Positions 6,856-13,262 of a stretch of DNA of 32,156 nucleotides are shown here, one piece after another; within the stretch, counting starts at the first letter, position 1, and each line of letters starts with the position of its first letter. The notes below the pieces were generated by a model that made no database searches, was not told the origin of the DNA, and saw only the letters and a program-made list of their open reading frames with translations. A program made the position numbers and the translations under genes. Source of the stretch: a virus; the IMG/VR virus record IMGVR_UViG_3300031669_000149, positions 1 to 32,156 of that record. One strand, 5' to 3'.

Positions 6856-9252
6856 ATGATAAAAATACCGGCAGCTTTGCAAGCAATGGAGCAGTACCGC
6901 CAATTTATTTTATACGTGGCGCAGCCGAGCCAGACGCGGCCCGGAAAGACCGATAAATTTCCGTGCGATTTCAGAACCGGAAAGGTAGCAAACGCACATG
7001 ATGCAAACATATGGACAGACAGTCAGACGGCACTCGCGAGCGCTCTTAATTACGGCCCTAATCACGGTGTCGGATTCGTTTTTACTGAAGCCGACCCGTT
7101 TTTCTTTTTGGATATCGACGACTGCCTGCAGTCTGACAATACGTGGTCGCCGCTCGCCACATCGCTCTGCGCGCAGTTCAACGGTGCAGCAATGGAGGTG
7201 TCAAAATCGAACCGCGGCTTACACATCTTCGGCACCTATAGTGCCCCTATTCCGGCGCATGCTTGCAAGAATACGGATTTACACTTAGAACTTTATCACG
7301 TCGGAAGATTCGTAGCGCTCACCGGCACGGGCGCAATCGGCAATGTGGCTGCAGACTGCACCGCCGTACTGCCCAGCCTGATAGCTCAATACTTCCCACC
7401 AGACGCCGCGCAACTTTTGGAACAGGGGTGGGCGGAAGGTCCTGCAGCCGAGTGGAATGGCCCCAAAGATGACGAAGAACTTATCCGGCGCGCTCTGCGT
7501 TCACAGTCCACGGCGTCAGCATTTGGCGGCCGCGCTAGCTTTGCGGACTTATGGTCGGGCAATGTCGAAGTGTTGTCGCGATGCTATCCAGATCCCGCTC
7601 GCGGTTACGACTCAAGCAGCGCCGATGCAGCCCTTGCGCAGCATCTGGCATTCTGGACCGGCAAAGACTGCGCCCGCATCGAACGGATTATGCGAAAGTC
7701 CAGCCTTGCCCGCGACAAATGGGAACGTGAGGACTATTTGCCGCGCACAATTCTTGGCGCCGTCGGTCGTCAGTTTGAGGTGCTTACGGATAAGAGCATC
7801 GAACCCGTGGCAGGCACGCCATCGAGCCCCGCACCCAGCGCGTCAGCCGAACCGCCGCGCCCTCGATTGGTCGAGGGTTCAACGTTTGCCGGAGTTACCG
7901 AACAATTGGATATGTTCGCGGGTTGTATATACATACAGGATCAGCACAAGGTGTTGATACCAGGCGGCGCGATGCTCAAGCCTGAGCAATTCAAAGTAAA
8001 TTTTGGCGGCTATTCGTACAGCATGGACATGGCTAACGAAAAGACAACGCGTGACGCGTGGGAGGCCTTCACGCAAAGCCAGATATACCGCGCACCCAGG
8101 GCAACCTCTACTTGCTTTAAGCCCGATCTGCCGGCCGGTGCGATTATTGATAAGGGTGGCCAAACGTTCGTTAATACATATTGGCCGGTGGATGTGCCGC
8201 GCAAGCTGGGTGACCCTACACCGTTCTTCACGCACTTGCAAAAGATAATACCCGATGAGCGCGACCGCTTTATTTTGCTGTGCTACATGGCAGCATGCGT
8301 ACAGCATCAAGGCCATAAATTCCAATGGGCGCCGCTCGTTCAAGGTGCGCCGGGCAACGGTAAGAGTTTGTTAAGCCGTTGCGTGGCCGAGGCTATCGGT
8401 CGGCGCTATGTGCACTGGCCAAAAGCGTCAAAGCTGGCCGCACAATTTAACGGCTGGATGGTAGGTAAGACGTTCTACGCAGTCGAGGATATCCACGTGC
8501 CAGGCTCAAAAATGGAAATTATCGAAGAACTGAAACCGATGATTACCGGCGGCGACGGGCTTGAAATTGAATCCAAAGGTATCGACCAGGTAAGCGGGGA
8601 TATCTGCGGAAATTTTATGTTTAACTGCAATAATCAGTCGGACTTGCCAAAAACCAATGACGACCGGCGCTATGCTGTATTTTACTCAGCGCAGCAAAAT
8701 GCCAGCCATGTTATTCGCGACGGCATGTCGGGCGAATATTTCCCGAAATTGTATAGCTGGCTACGTGAGGAAGGTTACGCCATCGTCGCTGAATTACTGT
8801 GGACATTCCCAATCCCAAAAGAGTTCAATCCCGCATTGGGTGCCGGTGGATTATCGCATCGCGCACCGGACACAACGAGCACCGCCGCAGCGATAAGCGC
8901 GAGCATGGGCGGCGTCGAGCAAGAAGTCATCGAAGCGGTTGCGCAGGGTTTGCCAGGCTTCTGTGGTGGCTTCGTATCGTCGATACAGCTTGAGCGCTTA
9001 CTTGAGCGACTCGGGGTTGCGCGCAGGGTTACACATAGCAAACGCAAGGAAATGTTGGAAGCGCTCGGGTACGTGTATCACCCGGCGCTACACGACGGTC
9101 GCGTCAATAATATGGTGCTGCCGGATGGCGGGAAGCCTCGAATATTTGTCCGCCGAGATAGTGCGGCACACGCGCTGGTGGTGGCCGGAGAGGTGGCCAA
9201 AGCGTACGAAACTGCAAATAATCACATTCGTGTGCCGTTCCCCTTGACATAG
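6856..9252 (+). CDS. bifunctional primase-helicase (AEP-like primase, DUF5906/SF3-like helicase)
   Basis: A 798-residue replication protein. The N-terminal part has FFFLDIDD (83-89) and SNRGLHIFG (118-126), matching the metal-binding and His motifs of primase-polymerase (AEP) domains. A linker with FAGCIYIQDQHK (about 354) leads to the helicase part: Walker A QGAPGNGKS (about 496-504), Walker B-like TFYAVEDIH and FMFNCNNQSDLPK, as in DUF5906/phage primase helicases. It makes primers and unwinds the phage DNA. ATG 6856 is chosen over an in-frame GTG at 6826 because it lies after the regulator stop; a weak GGTGG lies upstream. The C-terminal 130 residues are a winged-helix-like extension. Confidence 0.88.
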   Translation: MIKIPAALQAMEQYRQFILYVAQPSQTRPGKTDKFPCDFRTGKVANAHDANIWTDSQTALASALNYGPNHGVGFVFTEADPFFFLDIDDCLQSDNTWSPLATSLCAQFNGAAMEVSKSNRGLHIFGTYSAPIPAHACKNTDLHLELYHVGRFVALTGTGAIGNVAADCTAVLPSLIAQYFPPDAAQLLEQGWAEGPAAEWNGPKDDEELIRRALRSQSTASAFGGRASFADLWSGNVEVLSRCYPDPARGYDSSSADAALAQHLAFWTGKDCARIERIMRKSSLARDKWEREDYLPRTILGAVGRQFEVLTDKSIEPVAGTPSSPAPSASAEPPRPRLVEGSTFAGVTEQLDMFAGCIYIQDQHKVLIPGGAMLKPEQFKVNFGGYSYSMDMANEKTTRDAWEAFTQSQIYRAPRATSTCFKPDLPAGAIIDKGGQTFVNTYWPVDVPRKLGDPTPFFTHLQKIIPDERDRFILLCYMAACVQHQGHKFQWAPLVQGAPGNGKSLLSRCVAEAIGRRYVHWPKASKLAAQFNGWMVGKTFYAVEDIHVPGSKMEIIEELKPMITGGDGLEIESKGIDQVSGDICGNFMFNCNNQSDLPKTNDDRRYAVFYSAQQNASHVIRDGMSGEYFPKLYSWLREEGYAIVAELLWTFPIPKEFNPALGAGGLSHRAPDTTSTAAAISASMGGVEQEVIEAVAQGLPGFCGGFVSSIQLERLLERLGVARRVTHSKRKEMLEALGYVYHPALHDGRVNNMVLPDGGKPRIFVRRDSAAHALVVAGEVAKAYETANNHIRVPFPLT

Positions 9253-9272
9253 GTAAATTATTTAGCGATAAT
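9244..9272 (+). promoter_or_regulatory. near-consensus promoter at the end of the primase gene
   Basis: TTGACA (9244-9249), a 17-nt spacer and GATAAT (9267-9272) overlap the primase stop codon. An 8-bp inverted repeat GGTAAATT (9252-9259) / AATTTACC (9287-9294) spans the -10 region and the expected start, so it could be an operator. Confidence 0.65.
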
Positions 9273-9338
9273 GAACCCGTCGAAACAATTTACCGGGATA
9301 AAATCATGCAAGTAGCTAAAGTAATTGGAATTATATAC

Positions 9339-9366
9339 TTGACTCCCTGATGTAAATCTGTATAAT
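9339..9366 (+). promoter_or_regulatory. second promoter, perfect TATAAT
   Basis: TTGACT (9339-9344), a 16-nt spacer and TATAAT (9361-9366). Transcription should begin at about 9373-9374, where an ATG opens a 19-codon ORF (9374-9433) that ends just upstream of the AGGAG of the next gene. It drives the two small genes that follow. Confidence 0.75.
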
Positions 9367-9444
9367 CCTATTCATGCACTACGGAATGACTCTACCGCCC
9401 CAGAGTTCTGACATCGGCCAGTTAGCCCGGTGAGGAGTAAAAAA

Positions 9445-9771
9445 ATGAAATCCCAAATCACATTGCACACACGTCTGAATTCCGGAATCTACGAATCTCA
9501 TGGGGGCGGTCAGGATGTGACTGTCCGCAATTGGAATTGCGGCCCTGCCAATCTGCTCAAAGCGCTGGATGCACTGTATGAAGAGCGCCAGTCGAACATT
9601 CGCGGATACGGAAATATCGGATGCGGCAGTTCGTGGCTTGAAATTGATGGGGAATTTTTCGACGCAACCGCGCTTAATTATGAAATTCAGTTCGAGCAAT
9701 ATATTCGCGACGACAAGGATTTCCACCGCGCTCCTCTCAGTAAAATTCAAATCGCTAAAAAATATATATGA
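9445..9771 (+). CDS. small phage protein, unrecognised
   Basis: A 108-residue acidic-to-neutral soluble protein. AGGAG (9433-9437) at 7-nt spacing fixes ATG 9445 over an in-frame GTG at 9430. No membrane segment is seen. There are repeated glycine-rich stretches (SHGGGQD, YGNIGCGSSW) and a helix ALDALYEERQ. I do not recognise the family. It lies behind two promoters and overlaps the next gene as ATGA, so it belongs to a two-gene early or accessory operon. Confidence 0.7.
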   Translation: MKSQITLHTRLNSGIYESHGGGQDVTVRNWNCGPANLLKALDALYEERQSNIRGYGNIGCGSSWLEIDGEFFDATALNYEIQFEQYIRDDKDFHRAPLSKIQIAKKYI

Positions 9772-10094
9772 GTAATTTTCAATCTCTGATGCGCCGCGCC
9801 GATACGATGCGCCGCATCGAAACAAATTATCTGCATGAGGCGTGGTGGACAGGCTACATAAAGGGTCTGCGCCGCGCCCACCATGGCGAGCGGTTTGGCA
9901 CTCAGGCAGAGCATGAATTGTTTTTGTCTACCTCTGAATCAACCGACCCAAGCCGGGCGGCATTAGGGCGTGGTTACCGCGCAGGATTGACGCTAGAGCC
10001 GCATAATCCTGATGGTTATTGCCCACGCTGCGAGCGTATTGTTCCGCTGATAGACAATGGTGAAACCTGCGCAGTCTGCAAACTGGTTTTATAG
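9768..10094 (+). CDS. small protein with C-terminal zinc ribbon
   Basis: A 108-residue protein ending in YCPRCERIVPLID followed by CAVCKLVL, a CxxC pair that should bind one zinc ion. The first 80 residues are basic and helical (RRADTMRRIETNYLHEAWWTGYIKGLRR). The start overlaps the previous stop as ATGA. Probably nucleic-acid or protein binding; function unknown. Its stop overlaps the ribosome site of the transposase-like gene. Confidence 0.68.
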   Translation: MSNFQSLMRRADTMRRIETNYLHEAWWTGYIKGLRRAHHGERFGTQAEHELFLSTSESTDPSRAALGRGYRAGLTLEPHNPDGYCPRCERIVPLIDNGETCAVCKLVL

Positions 10095-10104
10095 GAGCGC
10101 TATC

Positions 10105-10611
10105 ATGAACGATAAAATCACAATCAGTACCTACCAGTTTCTCAAGCGATTTCCCATTGCCGAGGCTGCCCGTATCTATCTTGAGGCGCGGCGTTGGCCG
10201 CAAGGCGCTATCTGCCCTGCCTGTGGCTGTGTAGATCGCATCCAGACTCGCAAGCTCGTCGGATACTTCCGTTGCCTGAACTGCAAGACCGATTTTACCG
10301 TCCGCACCGGAACCATCTTTGAGCGGTCGCATGTTCCGCTCGATAAGTGGCTCTATACCATGTATCTGGTAGCAACGGCCCGTAAAGGCATTTCGTCTAT
10401 CCAGTTATCTAAGGAACTGGATGTTACCCAGAAAACCGCATGGTTCATGCTCCAGCGCATTCGTGAAGCTTGCGGCAACGACTTGTATGACGTGGAGTTT
10501 TACAGCGTCAGGGGCTGCGATATGGCCAGCAAGGGTCAATTCCCCAACGTTTACGCCGATAACTTGCGGGCCTTGTTCACTCAGCAGACTGGGTTCGATA
10601 CTAGTCTTTAA
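10105..10611 (+). CDS. truncated IS1595-family transposase (N-terminal part only)
   Basis: ATG 10105 follows AGGAG (10093-10097). Residues 1-125 match IS1595/ISXO2-type transposases: a zinc ribbon C37-x2-C40 ... C57-x2-C60, then TVRTGTIFERSHVPLDKW, ISSIQLSKELDVTQKTAWFMLQRIREACGN. In the family a DDE catalytic domain beginning near VDETYVGG should follow. Here, after REACGND, the sequence changes to an unrelated tail of about 42 residues. The enzyme therefore cannot transpose. I see no terminal inverted repeats. It is either a mosaic-junction remnant or a Zn-ribbon/HTH DNA-binding domain put to another use. Confidence 0.78.
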   Translation: MNDKITISTYQFLKRFPIAEAARIYLEARRWPQGAICPACGCVDRIQTRKLVGYFRCLNCKTDFTVRTGTIFERSHVPLDKWLYTMYLVATARKGISSIQLSKELDVTQKTAWFMLQRIREACGNDLYDVEFYSVRGCDMASKGQFPNVYADNLRALFTQQTGFDTSL

Positions 10612-10780
10612 AACGAGTAAATGCCAGCCACGCGCTGGTTGTCACCTGACCGTCAGACGACTTGAAGGTGTGCCCGCCGTAAATAACATTAAACCGCTTG
10701 CGATCAACTAAAGTACCGTCGGGCAATTTTATTTTATTCAGAGGGAGGATATATTCGCACCCGGCAAATATGTTGATCAT
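10601..10780 (-). pseudogene. 59-residue remnant of a second primase-helicase linker
   Basis: ATG 10780 overlaps the upstream TGA as ATGA; the stop is at 10601. The short protein aligns with the linker of the primase-helicase at 6856: FAGCEYILPLNKIKL against FAGCIYIQDQHKVLI, then KRFNVIYGG against EQFKVNFGG, and TTSAWLAFT against TTRDAWEAFT. It contains neither primase nor helicase catalytic parts, so it is most simply a decayed fragment of a related but distinct phage primase gene, still translationally coupled to the zinc-ribbon gene. It could also be a small regulatory decoy of the primase (speculative). It overlaps the end of the transposase fragment convergently by 11 nt. Confidence 0.68.
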
Positions 10781-11538
10781 ACCTCACCCTTCAAACAGTC
10801 AAGACAGTTGCCCGTGGATACATAGCGCCAGCCGGCATGGCCGCGCCTGCACTTTTCGCCAGTGCGATACAAAGTAAAACCCATAGCGTTCGCCGAGTCT
10901 CGAGACATGACAAACTCAGGATTCTCGTCGGCAAATATTTGGCTCGGAGTTCGCCTACCGTCAACTGTGGGTGTTGCAACGACAGGCGCCCTATGACATC
11001 CAGTACACCCGTTGGTAACTACGTGACGCGGCGATGCAGTGCCACACGTGCCGCACGGCGCTGCTGGTGTGTAGTATCGTTCACCTGATGCGCGTGCAAT
11101 CGCGCGAGGCCCCCGCCGTTGTGCTCTAAAGTGAGCCACATCAGTTTCGCACTCAACACAGCGCCCTGTTGAAATCGAAGTTTTGCGCAAGTGAGGACCG
11201 TGAGGGCATACAATATCGTGATTGGGGCTGCCGTAATACCAATTTATACCGAGCGCAATGGATGCGTCAGGGTGAGTTGACCAAGGGGACGGTCTGCCGG
11301 GGTCGCCCTGCACCCATTGACCCCATAGCGAATGCGCGTCGGTGATTAGGCAAAAGCTGCAGCTGTTGTCTCTTAGGTACCTTGCCTTTTTTCCAGGGGC
11401 GCGGCCTTCCATTTTGCAACGACCGCAACCGTCGCGATCCATCCATCGAGTGTATCCGTTCGCTAACGCATCCCCGGGGCTCCATGGTAACGTCGAATAT
11501 TCCCCAGTAACCGGATCAGTGAAATTGCGTTCTTTCAT
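10777..11538 (-). CDS. multi-zinc-ribbon phage protein, unrecognised
   Basis: A 253-residue protein made of about four cysteine modules: CGRCKMEGR...CSFC, CPHGPHLRKTSISTGRCVEC, CGTCGTASPRHVVTNGCTGC and CRRGHAGWRYVSTGNCLDC. The C-x-x-G-H...R-x-x-S/T-x-G-x-C-x-x-C pattern is a small zinc-binding knuckle often found attached to phage HNH or DNA-binding proteins, but no nuclease motif (HNH, GIY, DDE) is visible. Nucleic-acid binding is the best guess. A strong minus-strand promoter lies about 30 bp upstream. The only ribosome site is a weak GGA. It is the lead gene of a reverse-strand unit ending at 10601. Confidence 0.68.
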   Translation of the reverse strand: MKERNFTDPVTGEYSTLPWSPGDALANGYTRWMDRDGCGRCKMEGRAPGKKARYLRDNSCSFCLITDAHSLWGQWVQGDPGRPSPWSTHPDASIALGINWYYGSPNHDIVCPHGPHLRKTSISTGRCVECETDVAHFRAQRRGPRAIARASGERYYTPAAPCGTCGTASPRHVVTNGCTGCHRAPVVATPTVDGRRTPSQIFADENPEFVMSRDSANAMGFTLYRTGEKCRRGHAGWRYVSTGNCLDCLKGEV

Positions 11539-11568
11539 AATATATTCCGATAAAAATTACGTTACGTA

Positions 11569-11597
11569 ATCATACTATAGTTAATTATGGCAGTCAA
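11569..11597 (-). promoter_or_regulatory. sigma70-like promoter for the zinc-ribbon unit
   Basis: On the minus strand, TTGACT (11597-11592), a 17-nt spacer and TATGAT (11574-11569). An 8-bp palindrome TTACGTAA (11562-11569) lies at the expected start point and could be a repressor site. Confidence 0.7.
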
Positions 11598-11699
11598 TTA
11601 CCCAACCCGCCAATTGTCATGGGTTATTATAATCAAATACTTGGCGCGCTTAACTAAAACCCCGCAACGCGTCAAGTCCTACGGTATTAAACGATATAG

Positions 11700-11744
11700 C
11701 GTAAATATAATGGGTAGTTATGTATATATAGCATTATATTTACG
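11700..11744. repeat. perfect 13-bp inverted repeat with 19-nt loop
   Basis: CGTAAATATAATG (11700-11712) is the exact reverse complement of CATTATATTTACG (11732-11744). No T-tract follows, so it is not a typical terminator. A protein-binding or cruciform site is more likely. Confidence 0.85.
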
Positions 11745-11871
11745 TATCATCTATGTCAGATGATGAATGTTATATATTACGGGGTAAGGGGTATTTATAG
11801 ATATATATTATTAAAATCAATAACTTAGAGTAACACACCGTAAACACCCCGATATTTTTAACGGGGTAAAC

Positions 11872-11901
11872 TTGCTATTTGTGGAAGCCATGCGCTAGAA
11901 T
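11872..11901 (+). promoter_or_regulatory. promoter of the terminase operon
   Basis: TTGCTA (11872-11877), an 18-nt spacer and TAGAAT (11896-11901). Only 9 nt separate the -10 box from ATG 11911 and no Shine-Dalgarno site is present, so the message would be leaderless or nearly so. Confidence 0.5.
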
Positions 11902-11910
11902 CGGGTCACC

Positions 11911-12636
11911 ATGAGCCTAAACGCAAGACAAATTAACTTTGCAAATCAATATTGTGTGGATTTCAACGCCACGCAGGCCGCTATACGTGCGGGATACAGC
12001 GAAAAGACTGCATACCAGATCGGCCATGAGTTATTGAAGAACGTTGAGATTGCAGCTCGCATCGAGGAACGCAAGGAAGAACTCGCCGCCGCTGCCCTTG
12101 TGGACGGTGCCTGGGTGCTTCGCCAATGGATGCAGATAGCAACCGCCGACGCCAACGACTTGACGCAGCTAAGGCGCGTCTGCTGCCGACATTGCCATGG
12201 GTTTGGGCATCAGTACCAATGGACTGAGGCTGAATATTTGTCGGCGGTCAATAAGGCGATCGACAACGGCAAGGATGCCCCCGACGGCATGGGTGGCTTC
12301 GGGTTTGACCTGAACGCCGAGCCGGCCGATGGTTGCCCGGAGTGCGGTGGTCAAGGCGCTGAGCAGGTATACATCGCCGACACCCGCAAACTCAAGGGCT
12401 CGGCGCGTCGGCTGTTTGCGGGTGTCAAGAAAACCAAAGACGGTTTGCATATACTCATGCGCGATCAGGACGCGGCCCTAGACAAGCTCGCCCGTTATTT
12501 AGGCATGCTGGTAGACAAAAAGGAAATCAGCGGCCCCAATGGTGGCCCGGTGCCTTTGGCGCATATCACCGCTAACGACCTGACCGACGACCAGCTCGCC
12601 GCGCTTATCCGTGCGGACGAAGCGACCGAAGAATGA
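11911..12636 (+). CDS. terminase small subunit
   Basis: Residues 1-60 (LNARQINFANQYCVDFNATQAAIRAGYSEKTAYQIGHELLKN) are the classic Terminase_2 N-terminus, a helix-turn-helix that recognises the phage packaging site. The 241-residue protein carries an extra CCRHCHGFGHQY ... CPECGGQG cysteine set around residues 90-150, resembling a DnaJ-type zinc insertion and seen in longer phage variants. It recruits the large subunit to DNA for packaging. There is no ribosome site; a promoter ends 9 nt before the ATG. Its stop overlaps the start of the homing-endonuclease gene as ATGA. Confidence 0.9.
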   Translation: MSLNARQINFANQYCVDFNATQAAIRAGYSEKTAYQIGHELLKNVEIAARIEERKEELAAAALVDGAWVLRQWMQIATADANDLTQLRRVCCRHCHGFGHQYQWTEAEYLSAVNKAIDNGKDAPDGMGGFGFDLNAEPADGCPECGGQGAEQVYIADTRKLKGSARRLFAGVKKTKDGLHILMRDQDAALDKLARYLGMLVDKKEISGPNGGPVPLAHITANDLTDDQLAALIRADEATEE

Positions 12637-13259
12637 TCGATTTTTACGTATACGCGCACAGGACTGTCGGCAACAGGGTGTCGGGTGATGTGTTTTATAT
12701 CGGCAAAGGTCGCGGTAAGCGCGCTTGGTCTAAAAAGGGTCGAAATGTATATTGGCACCGTGTTGCTGAAAAATATGGATATGTTGTTGAGATACTTGCT
12801 GACGGACTGACTGAGGGCGAAGCGTTCGATTTAGAAAAATCATTTATTTCAGTTTGCGGTAGAGCGACGTTATGTAATTTAACCGACGGCGGTGAAGGTA
12901 GCTCGGGATACGTCGCTTCAGAAAGTGCCCGCGCAAAAATTAGTGCAGGCAACAAGGGGCGTATTCCAACAGAGTCGCACCGTAAAAAAATTAGCAACTC
13001 CAAAAAGGGTCACACAGTTTCAAAAGAAACTCGCGCTAAAATCGGGGTCACTTCAAGAGGCCGCAAACCGTCAGCGTCACATCTATTGAAAATAAGTAAA
13101 CCTGTCTCATGTTCAAATGGAATGTTGTTTCCGTCAGTATCTGGCGCGGCGAGGTGGCTGCGAGATAACGGTTTCCCGAAAGCGTCCAAGGGTAATATTG
13201 CTCAAAGGTGCCTCGGTAATTATCCGACGGCATACGGATTCGAATGGAAATACGTATGA
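12633..13259 (+). CDS. GIY-YIG homing endonuclease with NUMOD3 motifs
   Basis: A 208-residue free-standing homing endonuclease. The GIY-YIG core appears as FYVYAHR ... VFYIGKGRGKR (residues 4-30), followed by a helix containing GEAFDLEKSFI (catalytic Glu of the family) and NLTDGGEGSSG. Then come NUMOD3 repeats (AKISAGNKGRIPTESHRKKIS, SNSKKGHTVSKETRAKIG, RGRKPSASHLLKIS) and a NUMOD1/winged-type C-terminus (SVSGAARWLRDNGFPKAS) that bind DNA. It lies between the two terminase genes, overlapping both by ATGA, so it adds a gene without disturbing either. Lower GC and AAA-rich codon use than its neighbours support recent entry. Expected action: cutting endonuclease-free phages at the terminase locus to spread itself. 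Confidence 0.92.
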   Translation: MIDFYVYAHRTVGNRVSGDVFYIGKGRGKRAWSKKGRNVYWHRVAEKYGYVVEILADGLTEGEAFDLEKSFISVCGRATLCNLTDGGEGSSGYVASESARAKISAGNKGRIPTESHRKKISNSKKGHTVSKETRAKIGVTSRGRKPSASHLLKISKPVSCSNGMLFPSVSGAARWLRDNGFPKASKGNIAQRCLGNYPTAYGFEWKYV

Positions 13260-13262
13260 TCG
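12633..13262 (+). mobile_element. homing-endonuclease insertion flanked by ATGATCG direct repeats
   Basis: ATGATCG occurs at 12633-12639 and again at 13256-13262. Removing 12633-13255 (623 bp) rejoins the small-terminase stop to the large-terminase start in a simple ATGA overlap. This marks the likely insertion borders. Confidence 0.75.

Larger units (their letters stand above)
11539..11910. other. AT-rich, hairpin-rich non-coding block before the terminase
   Basis: No coding ORF is supported here. The block contains the minus-strand promoter, a 9-bp stem (11640-11648 / 11668-11676, one G-U pair, 19-nt loop), a perfect 13-bp stem (11700-11712 / 11732-11744, 19-nt loop), a 7-bp stem (11746-11752 / 11758-11764), a 6-bp stem ACCCCG/CGGGGT (11846-11851 / 11862-11867), the direct repeat ACGGGGTAA (11779 and 11861) and a promoter for the terminase gene. 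The section from about 11690 to 11830 is strikingly AT-rich. Position directly upstream of the small terminase gene fits a packaging (pac/cos) site or a replication origin (inference). Confidence 0.6.

Noticed and set aside
10105-10611. An intact IS1595 insertion sequence
   Set aside because: The catalytic DDE domain is absent and no terminal inverted repeats or target duplication are visible.
11700-11744. 13-bp inverted repeat as an intrinsic terminator
   Set aside because: The stem is AT-rich, the loop is 19 nt and no T run follows in either direction.
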